In this document: piece after piece, positions 1 to 7,617 of the stretch
How positions within the stretch are numbered: position 1 is the first letter of the stretch
How the letters are laid out: every line of letters starts with the position of its first letter
Source of the DNA: SCTD01 sp963784675
GTDB lineage: Bacteria > Actinomycetota > Actinomycetes > Mycobacteriales > SCTD01
DNA: 64,000 nt
Direction: 5' to 3'
Assembly: GCA_963784675.1 (NCBI GenBank)
Contig: CAWASE010000002.1
Location: forward strand, 310,001 to 374,000
The notes under the pieces: generated by a model
Seen by the model: only the letters and a program-made list of their open reading frames with translations
Database searches by the model: none
What the model was told of the DNA's origin: nothing
Program-made: the position numbers and the translations under genes

Positions 1-708
1 CACCCGTGGGTCGCCGACGAACAGCTCTCGCCCAAGTCGATCGCCCGCGACATGGCCGAGCGGGCGATGACCTTCACCGAGTACGTCAGCTTCTACGGGC
101 TGGCCCGCTCCGAGGGCCTGGTGCTGCGCTACCTGGCCGGCGCGTACAAGGCCTTGCGGCGCACCGTGCCCGAGCCCTTCCGCACCGAGGAGGTGCAGGA
201 CCTGCTGGCGTGGCTCGGCGAGCTCGTCCGGCAGGTCGACTCCAGCCTGCTGGAGGAGTGGGAGAGCCTCGCCCACCCGGACGACGACGGCCCGGAGGTA
301 CAGGTGCGCCCCGAGCTGGACGGGCCGGCGCGCGGCGTCACGCGCAACGAGCGGGCGTTCCGGGTGATGATCCGCCAGGCGCTGTTCCGGCGGGTGGAGC
401 AGTTCGCGCTGCGGCACTGGATCGATCTCGGCGAGCTCGACCCCGGCTTCGGTCAGGACGCGTGGGAGAGCGCGGTGCGCGCCTACTTCGCGCAGCACGA
501 CGACGTCGGCACCGGCCCCGACGCCCGCGGGCCGTCGCTGTTCCAGGTGTCGACCGGACGCGACGCGTGGCGGGTGCGCCAGGTGCTGGACGACCCCGCC
601 GGCGACCGCGACTGGGCGATCACGGTCGAGGTCGACCTCGCCGCCAGCGACGAAGAAGGATCACCGGTCTTCCAGGTGCTGGCCGTGGGCCCCGACCTCG
701 TCCCGTAG
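1..708 (+). CDS. DEAD/DEAH-box helicase, C-terminal part (DUF3516), 5' truncated
   Basis: The reading frame is open from the first base of the window to a TAG at 706-708, so this is the 3' end (about 235 codons) of a longer gene. The helicase core lies outside the window. The visible part resembles the DUF3516 region at the C terminus of actinobacterial DEAD/DEAH-box RNA helicases. It is mostly helical and charged, with a motif around residues 30-45 (FTEYVSFYGLARSEG) and a later alpha/beta stretch. The family is expected to unwind RNA in the cytoplasm. Assignment rests on recognition of the C-terminal domain only, because no Walker motifs can be seen here. Confidence 0.75.
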   Translation, partial: HPWVADEQLSPKSIARDMAERAMTFTEYVSFYGLARSEGLVLRYLAGAYKALRRTVPEPFRTEEVQDLLAWLGELVRQVDSSLLEEWESLAHPDDDGPEVQVRPELDGPARGVTRNERAFRVMIRQALFRRVEQFALRHWIDLGELDPGFGQDAWESAVRAYFAQHDDVGTGPDARGPSLFQVSTGRDAWRVRQVLDDPAGDRDWAITVEVDLAASDEEGSPVFQVLAVGPDLVP

Positions 709-764
709 CGGACAGGCACCCGTCGGGTGGGCTCTGTCGGGCGCACCGGATAGCGTCCCGGGCC

Positions 765-1463
765 ATGGCGACCGAGTACCGGCAGTACCGCTTCTCCCGT
801 CCGCCCGGGGCGACGGAGTTCTTCCTGGTCCGGCACGGCGAGTCGGCGCCGATCGTGCCCGGCCAGCCCATCCCGCAGGTCGACGGGCAGGACGATCCCG
901 CGCTGGCGCCGGAAGGCCGCGAGCAGGCCGAGCGGGTCGGGCAACGGCTCGCCGACCAGCAGATCGACGCCATCTACGTCTCGAGCCTGCGACGCACGCA
1001 CGAGACGGCCGCCCCGCTGGCGGCCCGCCTGGGCCTCACCCCGACCGTCGACGCCGACCTGCGCGAGGTGTTCCTGGGCGAGTGGGAGAACGGCGGGCTG
1101 CGGCGGCACAGCGTCGAGGGTCATCCGCTCGTCGCGCAGCTGTTCGGCGAGCAGCGCTGGGAGGTGATCCCCGGCGCCGAGACGGCTGAGGAGCTGACGT
1201 CCCGGCTCACCCGGGCGCTGACCCGCATCGCCGCCGCCCACCCGGACCAGCGTGTCGTGGTCGTCGCCCACGGCGGCGTCATCGGCGAGCTGGTGCGCCT
1301 GGCCGCCGGCGGCGGCCACGGGTTCGCCTTCGTCGGCGCCGACAACGGATCGATCAGCCATCTGGTCCTGCAGGGTGACCGGTGGGTGGTCCGACGCTTC
1401 AACGACACCGCCCACCTGGGCGGCTTCGACCTTGTTGCGGCGCCCGAGCTGCCGCGCACCTGA
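765..1463 (+). CDS. Histidine phosphatase family protein (phosphoglycerate mutase-like)
   Basis: A 232-residue protein with the branch-1 histidine phosphatase signature. The phospho-acceptor LVRHGES lies near residues 21-27, a second arginine sits in SSLRRTHETA, and the catalytic VAHGG lies near residue 168. These residues form the pocket that transfers phosphate onto the first histidine. The substrate cannot be read from sequence; relatives range from phosphoglycerate mutases to broad phosphatases. I chose the ATG at 765 because a TAGCGT hexamer ends 8 bases upstream, as in a leaderless transcript, and the RHG motif then falls at the usual distance. The open frame continues upstream to base 6, but that part is antisense-like overlap with the helicase gene. 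Confidence 0.85.
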   Translation: MATEYRQYRFSRPPGATEFFLVRHGESAPIVPGQPIPQVDGQDDPALAPEGREQAERVGQRLADQQIDAIYVSSLRRTHETAAPLAARLGLTPTVDADLREVFLGEWENGGLRRHSVEGHPLVAQLFGEQRWEVIPGAETAEELTSRLTRALTRIAAAHPDQRVVVVAHGGVIGELVRLAAGGGHGFAFVGADNGSISHLVLQGDRWVVRRFNDTAHLGGFDLVAAPELPRT

Positions 1464-1581
1464 GGCCGTGGCCGGTTCGCGTCCCCTGATCGGGTGAACT
1501 CGGGCAAGATGGAGGGACGGGGACGACCGCGCCGTCGGCGCGTCGTCTGAGTGCACGAGGGGCCGAGGGCGGAGGACGTAC

Positions 1582-2886
1582 GTGCAGGACGACGACGTCA
1601 CGCTCGCGCCTGCCGTCGACCTCGGTCGGGTGCTGCACTCCGACCCGCACGACTTCGCCGGGCTGTACATCCGCCACCGCTCGTCGTTCACCCTGCACGC
1701 GCGCCGCTACCTCAACGATCCGCGTGACTGCGACGAGGTCGTGCAGGAGGCGTTCCTGCGGCTGTTCCTGGCGCTGCCGGAGCTCGAGACCGAGCTGCAG
1801 GCGCTGGCCTACTGCCGCCGCACCATCACCAACCTGTGCATCGACCGCTACCGGGCGCAGGCCCGGCGTCCGCGCCTGATCGACCTGGACAGCGTCCCCG
1901 CAGACCTGCTGGCAGACGTGGACGAGGTCGATCCGGTCGTCCGGGCCGAAGACGCTGCGACGGTCCGCGAGGCCTTGTCGCTGCTCTCGCCCCTGCACCG
2001 GGCGGCCCTGGTCAAGCGCGAGATCGAGGAGAAGCCGCTCCCGGTCATCGCCGCCGAGCTGGACATCCCGGAGGAGAGCGTCAAGCACGTGCTGTTCCGG
2101 GCCAGGCGGGCCCTGCGCCGCCTGCTCGCGGGCACCTCGCTGGCGCCCGGGCAGGACGGTGAGGACGCCGTCGGGCTCGGGGGCCTGCTCGCCAAGGGCC
2201 CGGCCGGGCTCGCGGCGCTGCTGCTGATCTTCGTGGTGACGCTGTCCACCGGACCGGACCTGCGGTCCATCCCGGTGGCGGGAGCCTCGCTGCCCGACCT
2301 GCCGAGCGTCGGTGAGGTCGCGCGCGCGGTCGGCCAGGCGCTGACCGGACGCCAGCAGCCACCGGCGCAGACCTCTGCCGCAGGAGGGGGTGGCCAGGAT
2401 GCCGCCGGTCCCGAGGGCACCGGGATGCAGCAGCCGGGCGGCCTGGCCGGCCCGGTGGCGCCGTCGCCGTCGCCGTCAGCAGTGACGCTCTCGAGCTCGG
2501 ACACGTCCACCGTGGGTCTGCTGCCGACGCCCGCGGTGAGTCCCACGTCGATTCCGCCGCCGTCGGCGGAGCCCACACCGGAACCAACGCCGACGCCGTC
2601 GGTGCGTCCGAGCCGCAGCCCGGTGCCGACCGACCCGTCCCCGTCGGCCTCGGCGTCCGCATCCGCCTCGGTCGGCCCGAACCCGGTAGCGAGCGCGAGC
2701 AGCCGGGCCCGCAAGCCGTCGCCCTCGCCGTCGGTGAGCCCGTCCGCCTCGCCCTCGGCCACGCCGTCGCAGGACGCGACGGCGTACGACACCCCGGGCC
2801 TGGAGTACCAGAACGACCCCGTGACGCTGCGGCCCGTGCTGGTTCCGGTGGGGACCTACCCGACGCCGGGATCGTCCAGCTACTAG
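1582..2886 (+). CDS. ECF-type RNA polymerase sigma factor with C-terminal membrane segment and Ser/Pro-rich tail
   Basis: A 434-residue protein. Residues 22-95 match sigma region 2 (RRYLNDPRDCDEVVQEAFLR) and residues 125-183 match region 4 with a helix-turn-helix (IAAELDIPEESVKHVLFRARRA is the recognition area). The protein then continues: residues 207-222 form a hydrophobic segment (AGLAALLLIFVVTLST) able to span the membrane, followed by about 210 residues rich in Ser, Pro, Thr and Ala. Ordinary ECF sigmas end near residue 190. The topology suggests a sigma factor tethered to the membrane with an exported tail. No anti-sigma gene is adjacent. GGAGG lies 8 bases before the GTG start. Its stop overlaps that of the convergent WecA-like gene, next to the glycan locus it may control (inference). 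Confidence 0.85.
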   Translation: MQDDDVTLAPAVDLGRVLHSDPHDFAGLYIRHRSSFTLHARRYLNDPRDCDEVVQEAFLRLFLALPELETELQALAYCRRTITNLCIDRYRAQARRPRLIDLDSVPADLLADVDEVDPVVRAEDAATVREALSLLSPLHRAALVKREIEEKPLPVIAAELDIPEESVKHVLFRARRALRRLLAGTSLAPGQDGEDAVGLGGLLAKGPAGLAALLLIFVVTLSTGPDLRSIPVAGASLPDLPSVGEVARAVGQALTGRQQPPAQTSAAGGGGQDAAGPEGTGMQQPGGLAGPVAPSPSPSAVTLSSSDTSTVGLLPTPAVSPTSIPPPSAEPTPEPTPTPSVRPSRSPVPTDPSPSASASASASVGPNPVASASSRARKPSPSPSVSPSASPSATPSQDATAYDTPGLEYQNDPVTLRPVLVPVGTYPTPGSSSY

Positions 2887-3977
2887 CCGGTGGCCTGCTC
2901 GGGTTCTTCGTGGGAGCGGACGACCTGCAGCATCGCGCGACGCTGCCGGCTGTTGTCATAGACCGGGACGGCGGCGAGCAGGCCCAGCAGGAACGCGCCG
3001 ACGGTCAGTACGAAGGCGACGAGCAGCAGGCCTGAGGTGACGTCGAGCCGGGCGAGCAGCAGCGCCAGCCATCCCAGGGCGACCGTGGTGGCGTAGAGCA
3101 GGCACACGGCGATCGGCACCGGGATGCCGACGAAGACCAGCCGGTGGCTGGCGTGGTCGCGCCCGCCTTGCATCGGGCTCCGACCGTGCACCAGCCGCTG
3201 CCAGGTGACCAGGGTGGTGTCGAACACCGGCACCCCCAGCACCAGCAGCGGGACGAACAGCGCGACGACGTTCGGCGTACCGGTGAGGGTGAGCTTGAGC
3301 CCGAGCACGGCCAGCAGGAAGCCCAGGAACAGCGACCCCGCGTCGCCCATGTAGATGCGGGCCGGGTGGAAGTTGTGGCGCAGGAAGCCGGTGGCGCAGC
3401 CGGCCAGCCCGGCGGCGAGCGCGGCGACGAGGTACTGCCCGTTCAGGGCGGCGATGAGACAGAAGGCCCCGCCGGACAGGGCGGCGACCCCGGCCGAGAG
3501 CCCGTCCATGTTGTCCAGCAGGTTGAAGGCGTTGGTGATGCCGACGACCCACACCACCGTGACGACCAGGTCCAGCAGCCCGCCGAAGCCCAGGTTCGCG
3601 CCGCTGCCGGTGGTGAACACCGCCACCCCGGCGCCGATCTCGACGACGAGCCGGAACACCGGGGACAGGCCGCCGCGCAGGTCGTCGACCAGCCCCATGA
3701 CGGCGAGCAGCAAACCCACCCCGAGCAGCAGACCGAGCTCGAGCACGACGGAGGTTGCACGGTCCAGGGCGGCCGCGGCCAGGCACATGGCGCTGAAGCC
3801 GCCGACGATGGCCACCCCGCCGAGGTAGGGGACGGGGGAGGTCTGCGCCTTGCGCTCGTCCGGGACGTCGAGCACCTGCCGCGCGATCGCGACGCGCAGC
3901 AGCAGCGGCGTCAGCACCCAGGCCACGGCTAGCGAGCCGGCGAAGGCGGCGACGTAGGCCGGCCACTGCAGGATCAC
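2883..3977 (-). CDS. Undecaprenyl-phosphate sugar-1-phosphate transferase (WecA/TagO/MraY family)
   Basis: A polytopic membrane enzyme of about 364 residues. The family moves a HexNAc-1-phosphate from a UDP-sugar onto undecaprenyl phosphate, the first step of lipid-linked glycan synthesis. Family motifs are visible: PYLGGVAIVGG near the N terminus, VDDLRGGLSPVFRL, NAFNLLDNMDGL (the Asp-rich catalytic loop), IYMGDAGSLFLGFLL, and a His-containing cytoplasmic loop (GGRDHASHRL). About ten hydrophobic segments are present. The frame is open upstream to 4082. I placed the start at the GTG at 3977 because the family's N-terminal helix begins right after it. It lies downstream of the minus-strand glycan genes and probably starts the same glycan. 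Confidence 0.88.
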   Translation of the reverse strand: MILQWPAYVAAFAGSLAVAWVLTPLLLRVAIARQVLDVPDERKAQTSPVPYLGGVAIVGGFSAMCLAAAALDRATSVVLELGLLLGVGLLLAVMGLVDDLRGGLSPVFRLVVEIGAGVAVFTTGSGANLGFGGLLDLVVTVVWVVGITNAFNLLDNMDGLSAGVAALSGGAFCLIAALNGQYLVAALAAGLAGCATGFLRHNFHPARIYMGDAGSLFLGFLLAVLGLKLTLTGTPNVVALFVPLLVLGVPVFDTTLVTWQRLVHGRSPMQGGRDHASHRLVFVGIPVPIAVCLLYATTVALGWLALLLARLDVTSGLLLVAFVLTVGAFLLGLLAAVPVYDNSRQRRAMLQVVRSHEEPEQATG

Positions 3978-4140
3978 CCTCGGGTCCTGTGCTGCGCGAT
4001 CGAGGGCATGGTGCTGGAGTCTAGGTGGGGCAAAGGTCGTCCAGGGCCTGTTTTGTCCACAGGCAGCGGTCTCGACTGTCACCGGAGGAGCAAGGGCCTT
4101 CCATCGTCATGGCCCGAGGGCCACGCGCGGGGAGGAGGGC

Positions 4141-5102
4141 TCAGCCCCGCTGGTCGGCGACGACCATCGCCAGGATCTCGTCCAGCGCCACGCCGGGCGC
4201 GAAACCGATGAGCTCGCGGGCGCGGGTGGTGTCCGGGACGCGTCGCTGCATGTCCTCGAACCCCTCCTCGTAGGCCTCGTCGTAGGGCACGAAGCGCACC
4301 TTGCTGCTGCTGCCCACGACGTCGACGATCCGGCGCGCGAGCACCTCCATCGACACCTCCTCGGTTCCGCCGAGGTTGTAGGCGCGGCCGCTGGCCTCGG
4401 GGTGGTCCATCAGCGCCAGCAGGCCCTGGACGACGTCGCCGACGTAGCAGAAGCAGCGGGTCTGCTGGCCGTCGCCGTAGACGGTGATGGCCTCGCCCTT
4501 GATCGCCTGGCCGACGAAGCGGGGGATGACCATGCCGTAGTGGCCGGTCTGGCGCGGCCCGACGGTGTTGAACAGCCGCACGATGACGGTCGGCAGGCCC
4601 TTCTGACGCCAGTAGGTGTAGGCCAGGATCTCCTCGATGGCCTTGGCCTCGGAGTAGGACCAGCGGCTCTTCAGCGGTGAGCCGAGGATGCGGTCGTCCT
4701 CCTCGCCGAGCTTGTCGCTGGTGTTCTTGCCGTAGATCTCGCTGGTGGAGGTGACCAGCACCTTCGTGCCGTGCTTGTGCGCCTTCTCGAAGACGATCTC
4801 GCTGCCGCGGATGTTGGTCGCGAGGCGACTCCAGCGGCTTGTCGACGATCAGCTGCACCCCGACCGCCGCGGCGAGGTGGAAGCAGACGTCGGCGCGCGC
4901 CATGAGGTCGTCGAGCAGGTCGGCGTTGAGGATGCTGCCGAGCACGAACTCGACGTCGTCGCGCGTGCGCAGGTGCTCGATGTTCTCCAGCCGGCCGGTC
5001 GACAGGTTGTCCAGCAGCAGGACGCGAGTCGCCGCGGGCCAGCAGGGCGTCGGCCAGGTGGGAGCCGATGAAGCCGGCACCGCCGGTGATGAGGGCGCGC
5101 AT
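4141..5102 (-). pseudogene. NAD-dependent nucleotide-sugar epimerase/dehydratase, frameshifted
   Basis: An extended short-chain dehydrogenase of about 320 residues spread over three frames. The N terminus has the Rossmann motif (TGGAGFIGSHLAD). The middle (LDNLSTGRLENIEHL) is in a second frame, and the C-terminal two thirds, with the catalytic SEIYG...YSEAK pattern and LFNTVGPRQTGHYGMV, is in a third. Frame breaks lie near 5027 and 4825. Removing one base at each restores a continuous family-like protein (GDSVLLLDN and DKPLESLATNIRG). The uninterrupted motifs on both sides argue for sequence error rather than decay. It resembles UDP-glucose 4-epimerase/UDP-glucuronate decarboxylase relatives; the exact sugar is unknown. 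It sits in the minus-strand glycan operon. Confidence 0.8.
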
Positions 5103-5131
5103 GGGGGGAGGCTACCGGGGAGTGCGACGGC

Positions 5132-5480
5132 TCAGTCGAGCGCGAGGGCCAGCAGCAGGCCGTCCTCGAGCCGCTGCTGGTCCTGACCCGACAGGCGGGC
5201 GAGCCACCGGACCGAGCCCTTCGCGCCTGATGGCGCCGGTGTGGTGGGCGAGCAGGCAGGTCCGCTCGCCCAGCAGCAGCGAGCGAGGCCTCCCGCATGC
5301 GCGCGCGACGTTCCTCGCGCTGCCGAGCAGACAGGACTCGCAGGATCGTCTCGTCGAAGGTCGTGTGCCGTTCGACGCCGGCCGCCCGCACCTGGTCCGC
5401 CGCACGCTTCGACGATGACCGCGGAGCAGTACGTCCAGGCGCGCTACCAGGCCGTGCTGGGCACTCCGCAGACCTTGAGG
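5132..5480 (-). pseudogene. Unidentified small gene, apparently frameshifted
   Basis: Between the epimerase and the next glycosyltransferase (about 5103-5620) no single frame is convincing. Strong coding-like codon use appears in three successive minus-strand frames: one containing FDETILRVLSARQREERRARM, then LLLGERTCLLAHHTGAI, then a tail ending RLEDGLLLALALD before a TGA at 5132-5134. Dropping one base near 5285 and another near 5230 joins them. I do not recognise the product. The 5' limit is uncertain, and the remaining 5480-5620 stretch shows no clear gene. A short plus-strand frame (5415-5522) also has GC-rich third positions and cannot be excluded. Confidence 0.35.
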
Positions 5481-5620
5481 GTCGCGGGGCACCGGAACCA
5501 CGCTGATGCCGACCGATGGTGACCCGACGCCCGTCCTGGCGGGGCTGCTGGCGAGTCCAGAGGCGGCGCCTGCCGCAAGCCGACGCTGGCCGAGCACCTG
5601 CTGGAGCGCGCGACCGGTGC

Positions 5621-6700
5621 CTAGCGGTCTCCGCGAGCGAGCCCGGCATAGAGCCGGTCGTGCGCCTGGACCATCGCTGCGGCGCTGAACCGGGCGACCG
5701 CCCGTTCGCGGGCCAGCGTGCCCAGGTCCTCGCTGAGCACTCGGCGTACCGCCGCGGCGAGCGCAGCAGGATCGGCGTCGGTGACCTCACCGGTGACCAC
5801 CTCGCGAGCGCTGCCGACGTCGGTGCTCACCGCCGGTGTCCCGCACAGCGCGGCTTCGACGAGGCTGACCGGCATGCCCTCGTTGTCACTGGTCAACAGA
5901 GCGACGTCGGCTGCGGCGAACACGGTGCCGACGTCCCCGCGCCAGCCGAGGAAGCGCACGTTGGGGGTCGCGGCGGCGCGCGTCTGAGCGAGCAGCGGAC
6001 CCTCCCCGGCGACGAGGAACGTCACATCGGGGAGCAGCGCGGCGACGGCCAGCAGCCGGTCCGGGCGCTTGACGGCGATGAGCCTGCCGACGTTGGCGAC
6101 GACAGGACCGTCGACACTTAGCAGCGCACGGGCCTCCGCACGGCTGGGGGCTTCCGGCGCGGAGACCCCCGGCGGGATGACCGCGTACTGCTCGGGCCGG
6201 CCGATCCGCGCTGCGAGCAGGTCGTCGCGGACCTGCTCGCCGACGGCGACGATGCGGTCGGTGCCGCGCGCCAGGGTGCGTTCTGTGGTGATGACGGCGC
6301 GGGTCACCCGCGGTGAGAAGTAGCCGTTCAGCAGGTGTCCGTGGAAGGTGTGCACGACGTGCGGTACCCGTGCCGCCCGCGCCGCGACGCGTCCGAGTGC
6401 CCCGGCCTTGGCCGTGTGGGTGTGCACGACGTCCGGACGTCGACGACGCAGCTCGCGGACCAGCCACGCCAGCGCCCGCAGGTCGTCGCTCGCGCGCGGG
6501 CTGCGGCCGAGGCCCGGCACCCGGGTGAACGGCGTGCCGGGACTGCGCAGGTCAAGATGATCGGCCTCGCCGAGGTCAACCTCGCCGGTCAGCAGCTCTT
6601 GGTGGGGCAAGCCGTCGAGCAGGCTGACCAGTATCGCCGCGGGCCCGCCGACGTTCATCCGGGCGATGACGTGCACGACGCGGGTCACGTGCGCAGCCAT
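5621..6700 (-). CDS. Glycosyltransferase family 4 protein
   Basis: A 359-residue GT-B glycosyltransferase. The N-terminal half has the acceptor-side GG loop (ARMNVGGPAAIL) and HTHTAKAGALGR. The C-terminal half carries the nucleotide-sugar site: VANVGRLIAVKRPD, FLVAGEGP, FLGWRGDV and the Glu-rich SDNEGMPVSLVEAALCGTPAV motif (E-x7-E type) typical of GT4 retaining enzymes. It would add one sugar to a lipid-linked or nucleotide-linked acceptor at the inner face of the membrane. The start at 6700 overlaps the end of the upstream gene by 16 bases, so the two are co-translated. Donor and acceptor are unknown. Confidence 0.9.
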   Translation of the reverse strand: MAAHVTRVVHVIARMNVGGPAAILVSLLDGLPHQELLTGEVDLGEADHLDLRSPGTPFTRVPGLGRSPRASDDLRALAWLVRELRRRRPDVVHTHTAKAGALGRVAARAARVPHVVHTFHGHLLNGYFSPRVTRAVITTERTLARGTDRIVAVGEQVRDDLLAARIGRPEQYAVIPPGVSAPEAPSRAEARALLSVDGPVVANVGRLIAVKRPDRLLAVAALLPDVTFLVAGEGPLLAQTRAAATPNVRFLGWRGDVGTVFAAADVALLTSDNEGMPVSLVEAALCGTPAVSTDVGSAREVVTGEVTDADPAALAAAVRRVLSEDLGTLARERAVARFSAAAMVQAHDRLYAGLARGDR

Positions 6701-7617
6701 GCCAGGACGGCGTCGGTGTCGTCGGCGTCGAGCAGGTCGGCGGGCACCGCAGGGTGTCGGCCAGGCGTTGCGGCGAGCCGGCGCAGCAGTGCTGCGGCGA
6801 ACGCCTCGGGGCGGTCGTGGACCTCCAGCAGCGGGTGCGGGCGCAGCCCGTGCGCCCCGGTGCGGGTCGTGACGACCGGCAGGCCGGACAGCAGCGGTTG
6901 CAGCACCTTGCGCTTGACGCCCCCGCCGAAGCGCACAGGCGCGGCGTGGACGTCGCCGTCGCGGTAGAGGGCCGCGTCGTCCTCGGCGTAGCCGCGCACG
7001 TCCAGGCCGGCCCGCGGCACCGCGCCCGGCCCGTGCACGACGACCGAGGCGCCGGGCAGCAGCGGCAGCACCCGGTCGGAGAACCACGCCAGGCCGTCGT
7101 GGTTGGGCGGGTAGCCCCAGTCACCGGCCAGCACGACGCGACGCGTCCCGTCGCCCGGCTCGCCCGTCGGTGCCGGCAGCAGTCCCGGCAGGACCAGCCG
7201 GCGACGACCGCGCACCGTGCCCCGGTCGGCGCGCAGGTCGGCGCCGGAGATGTAGGTCAGCAGGTCCGGGCGCGGCATGGCCAGCAGCCGAGCACCGTCG
7301 CGCGCAGCGCGCAGCAGGTAGGACGGCCGCCCCGCGGCCACGCCCGAGCCGTCGACGAGCAGCCACGAGTCGACGGCATCCAGCCAGACGCGGGGCGCCA
7401 CCCGACGCAGCGCCGGCACCTGCCCCGCGCAGGCATAGGAGACGGCGACCGCCAGGTCGTACCGGCCCGCAGGAACCTCGGTGGCGCACTCGGTGCGATA
7501 GCCGGCCTGGTGCAGCACCTGCACGACCTCCCGGACCCGCAACGAGGCGCCGGTCGTCTTCACACCGGCGGCGGTGGGCGTGGTGAGCACGACCGCAGTC
7601 CGGTCAGCAGAGGTCAC
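6685..7617 (-). CDS. Glycosyltransferase (GT-B fold)
   Basis: A 310-residue protein with the layout of a GT-B transferase. The N terminus (TPTAAGVKTTGASLRVREVV) is like the acceptor loop of GT4 proteins. The C-terminal half has VVLAGDWGYPPNHDGLAWF, VHGPGAVPRAGLDVRGYAED and RFGGGVKRKVLQPLLSGLPVV, which is the position of the donor-binding GGG-K/R-E-like motif in this subgroup. The last part is shorter than in most GT4 enzymes. It overlaps the preceding gene by 14 bases and the following one by 16 bases, so it belongs to the minus-strand glycan operon. Specificity is unknown. Confidence 0.8.
   Translation of the reverse strand: MTSADRTAVVLTTPTAAGVKTTGASLRVREVVQVLHQAGYRTECATEVPAGRYDLAVAVSYACAGQVPALRRVAPRVWLDAVDSWLLVDGSGVAAGRPSYLLRAARDGARLLAMPRPDLLTYISGADLRADRGTVRGRRRLVLPGLLPAPTGEPGDGTRRVVLAGDWGYPPNHDGLAWFSDRVLPLLPGASVVVHGPGAVPRAGLDVRGYAEDDAALYRDGDVHAAPVRFGGGVKRKVLQPLLSGLPVVTTRTGAHGLRPHPLLEVHDRPEAFAAALLRRLAATPGRHPAVPADLLDADDTDAVLAWLRT

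Noticed and set aside
4141..5102. Genuine pseudogene decay of the glycan genes
   Set aside because: Motifs, codon use and reading sense are preserved on both sides of each break with no in-frame stops inside segments, which decay would not give.
5415..5522. A 35-codon plus-strand ORF
   Set aside because: Third positions are GC-rich, but the antisense frame is equally so, and there is no ribosome site or homology I can recognise; left unresolved.
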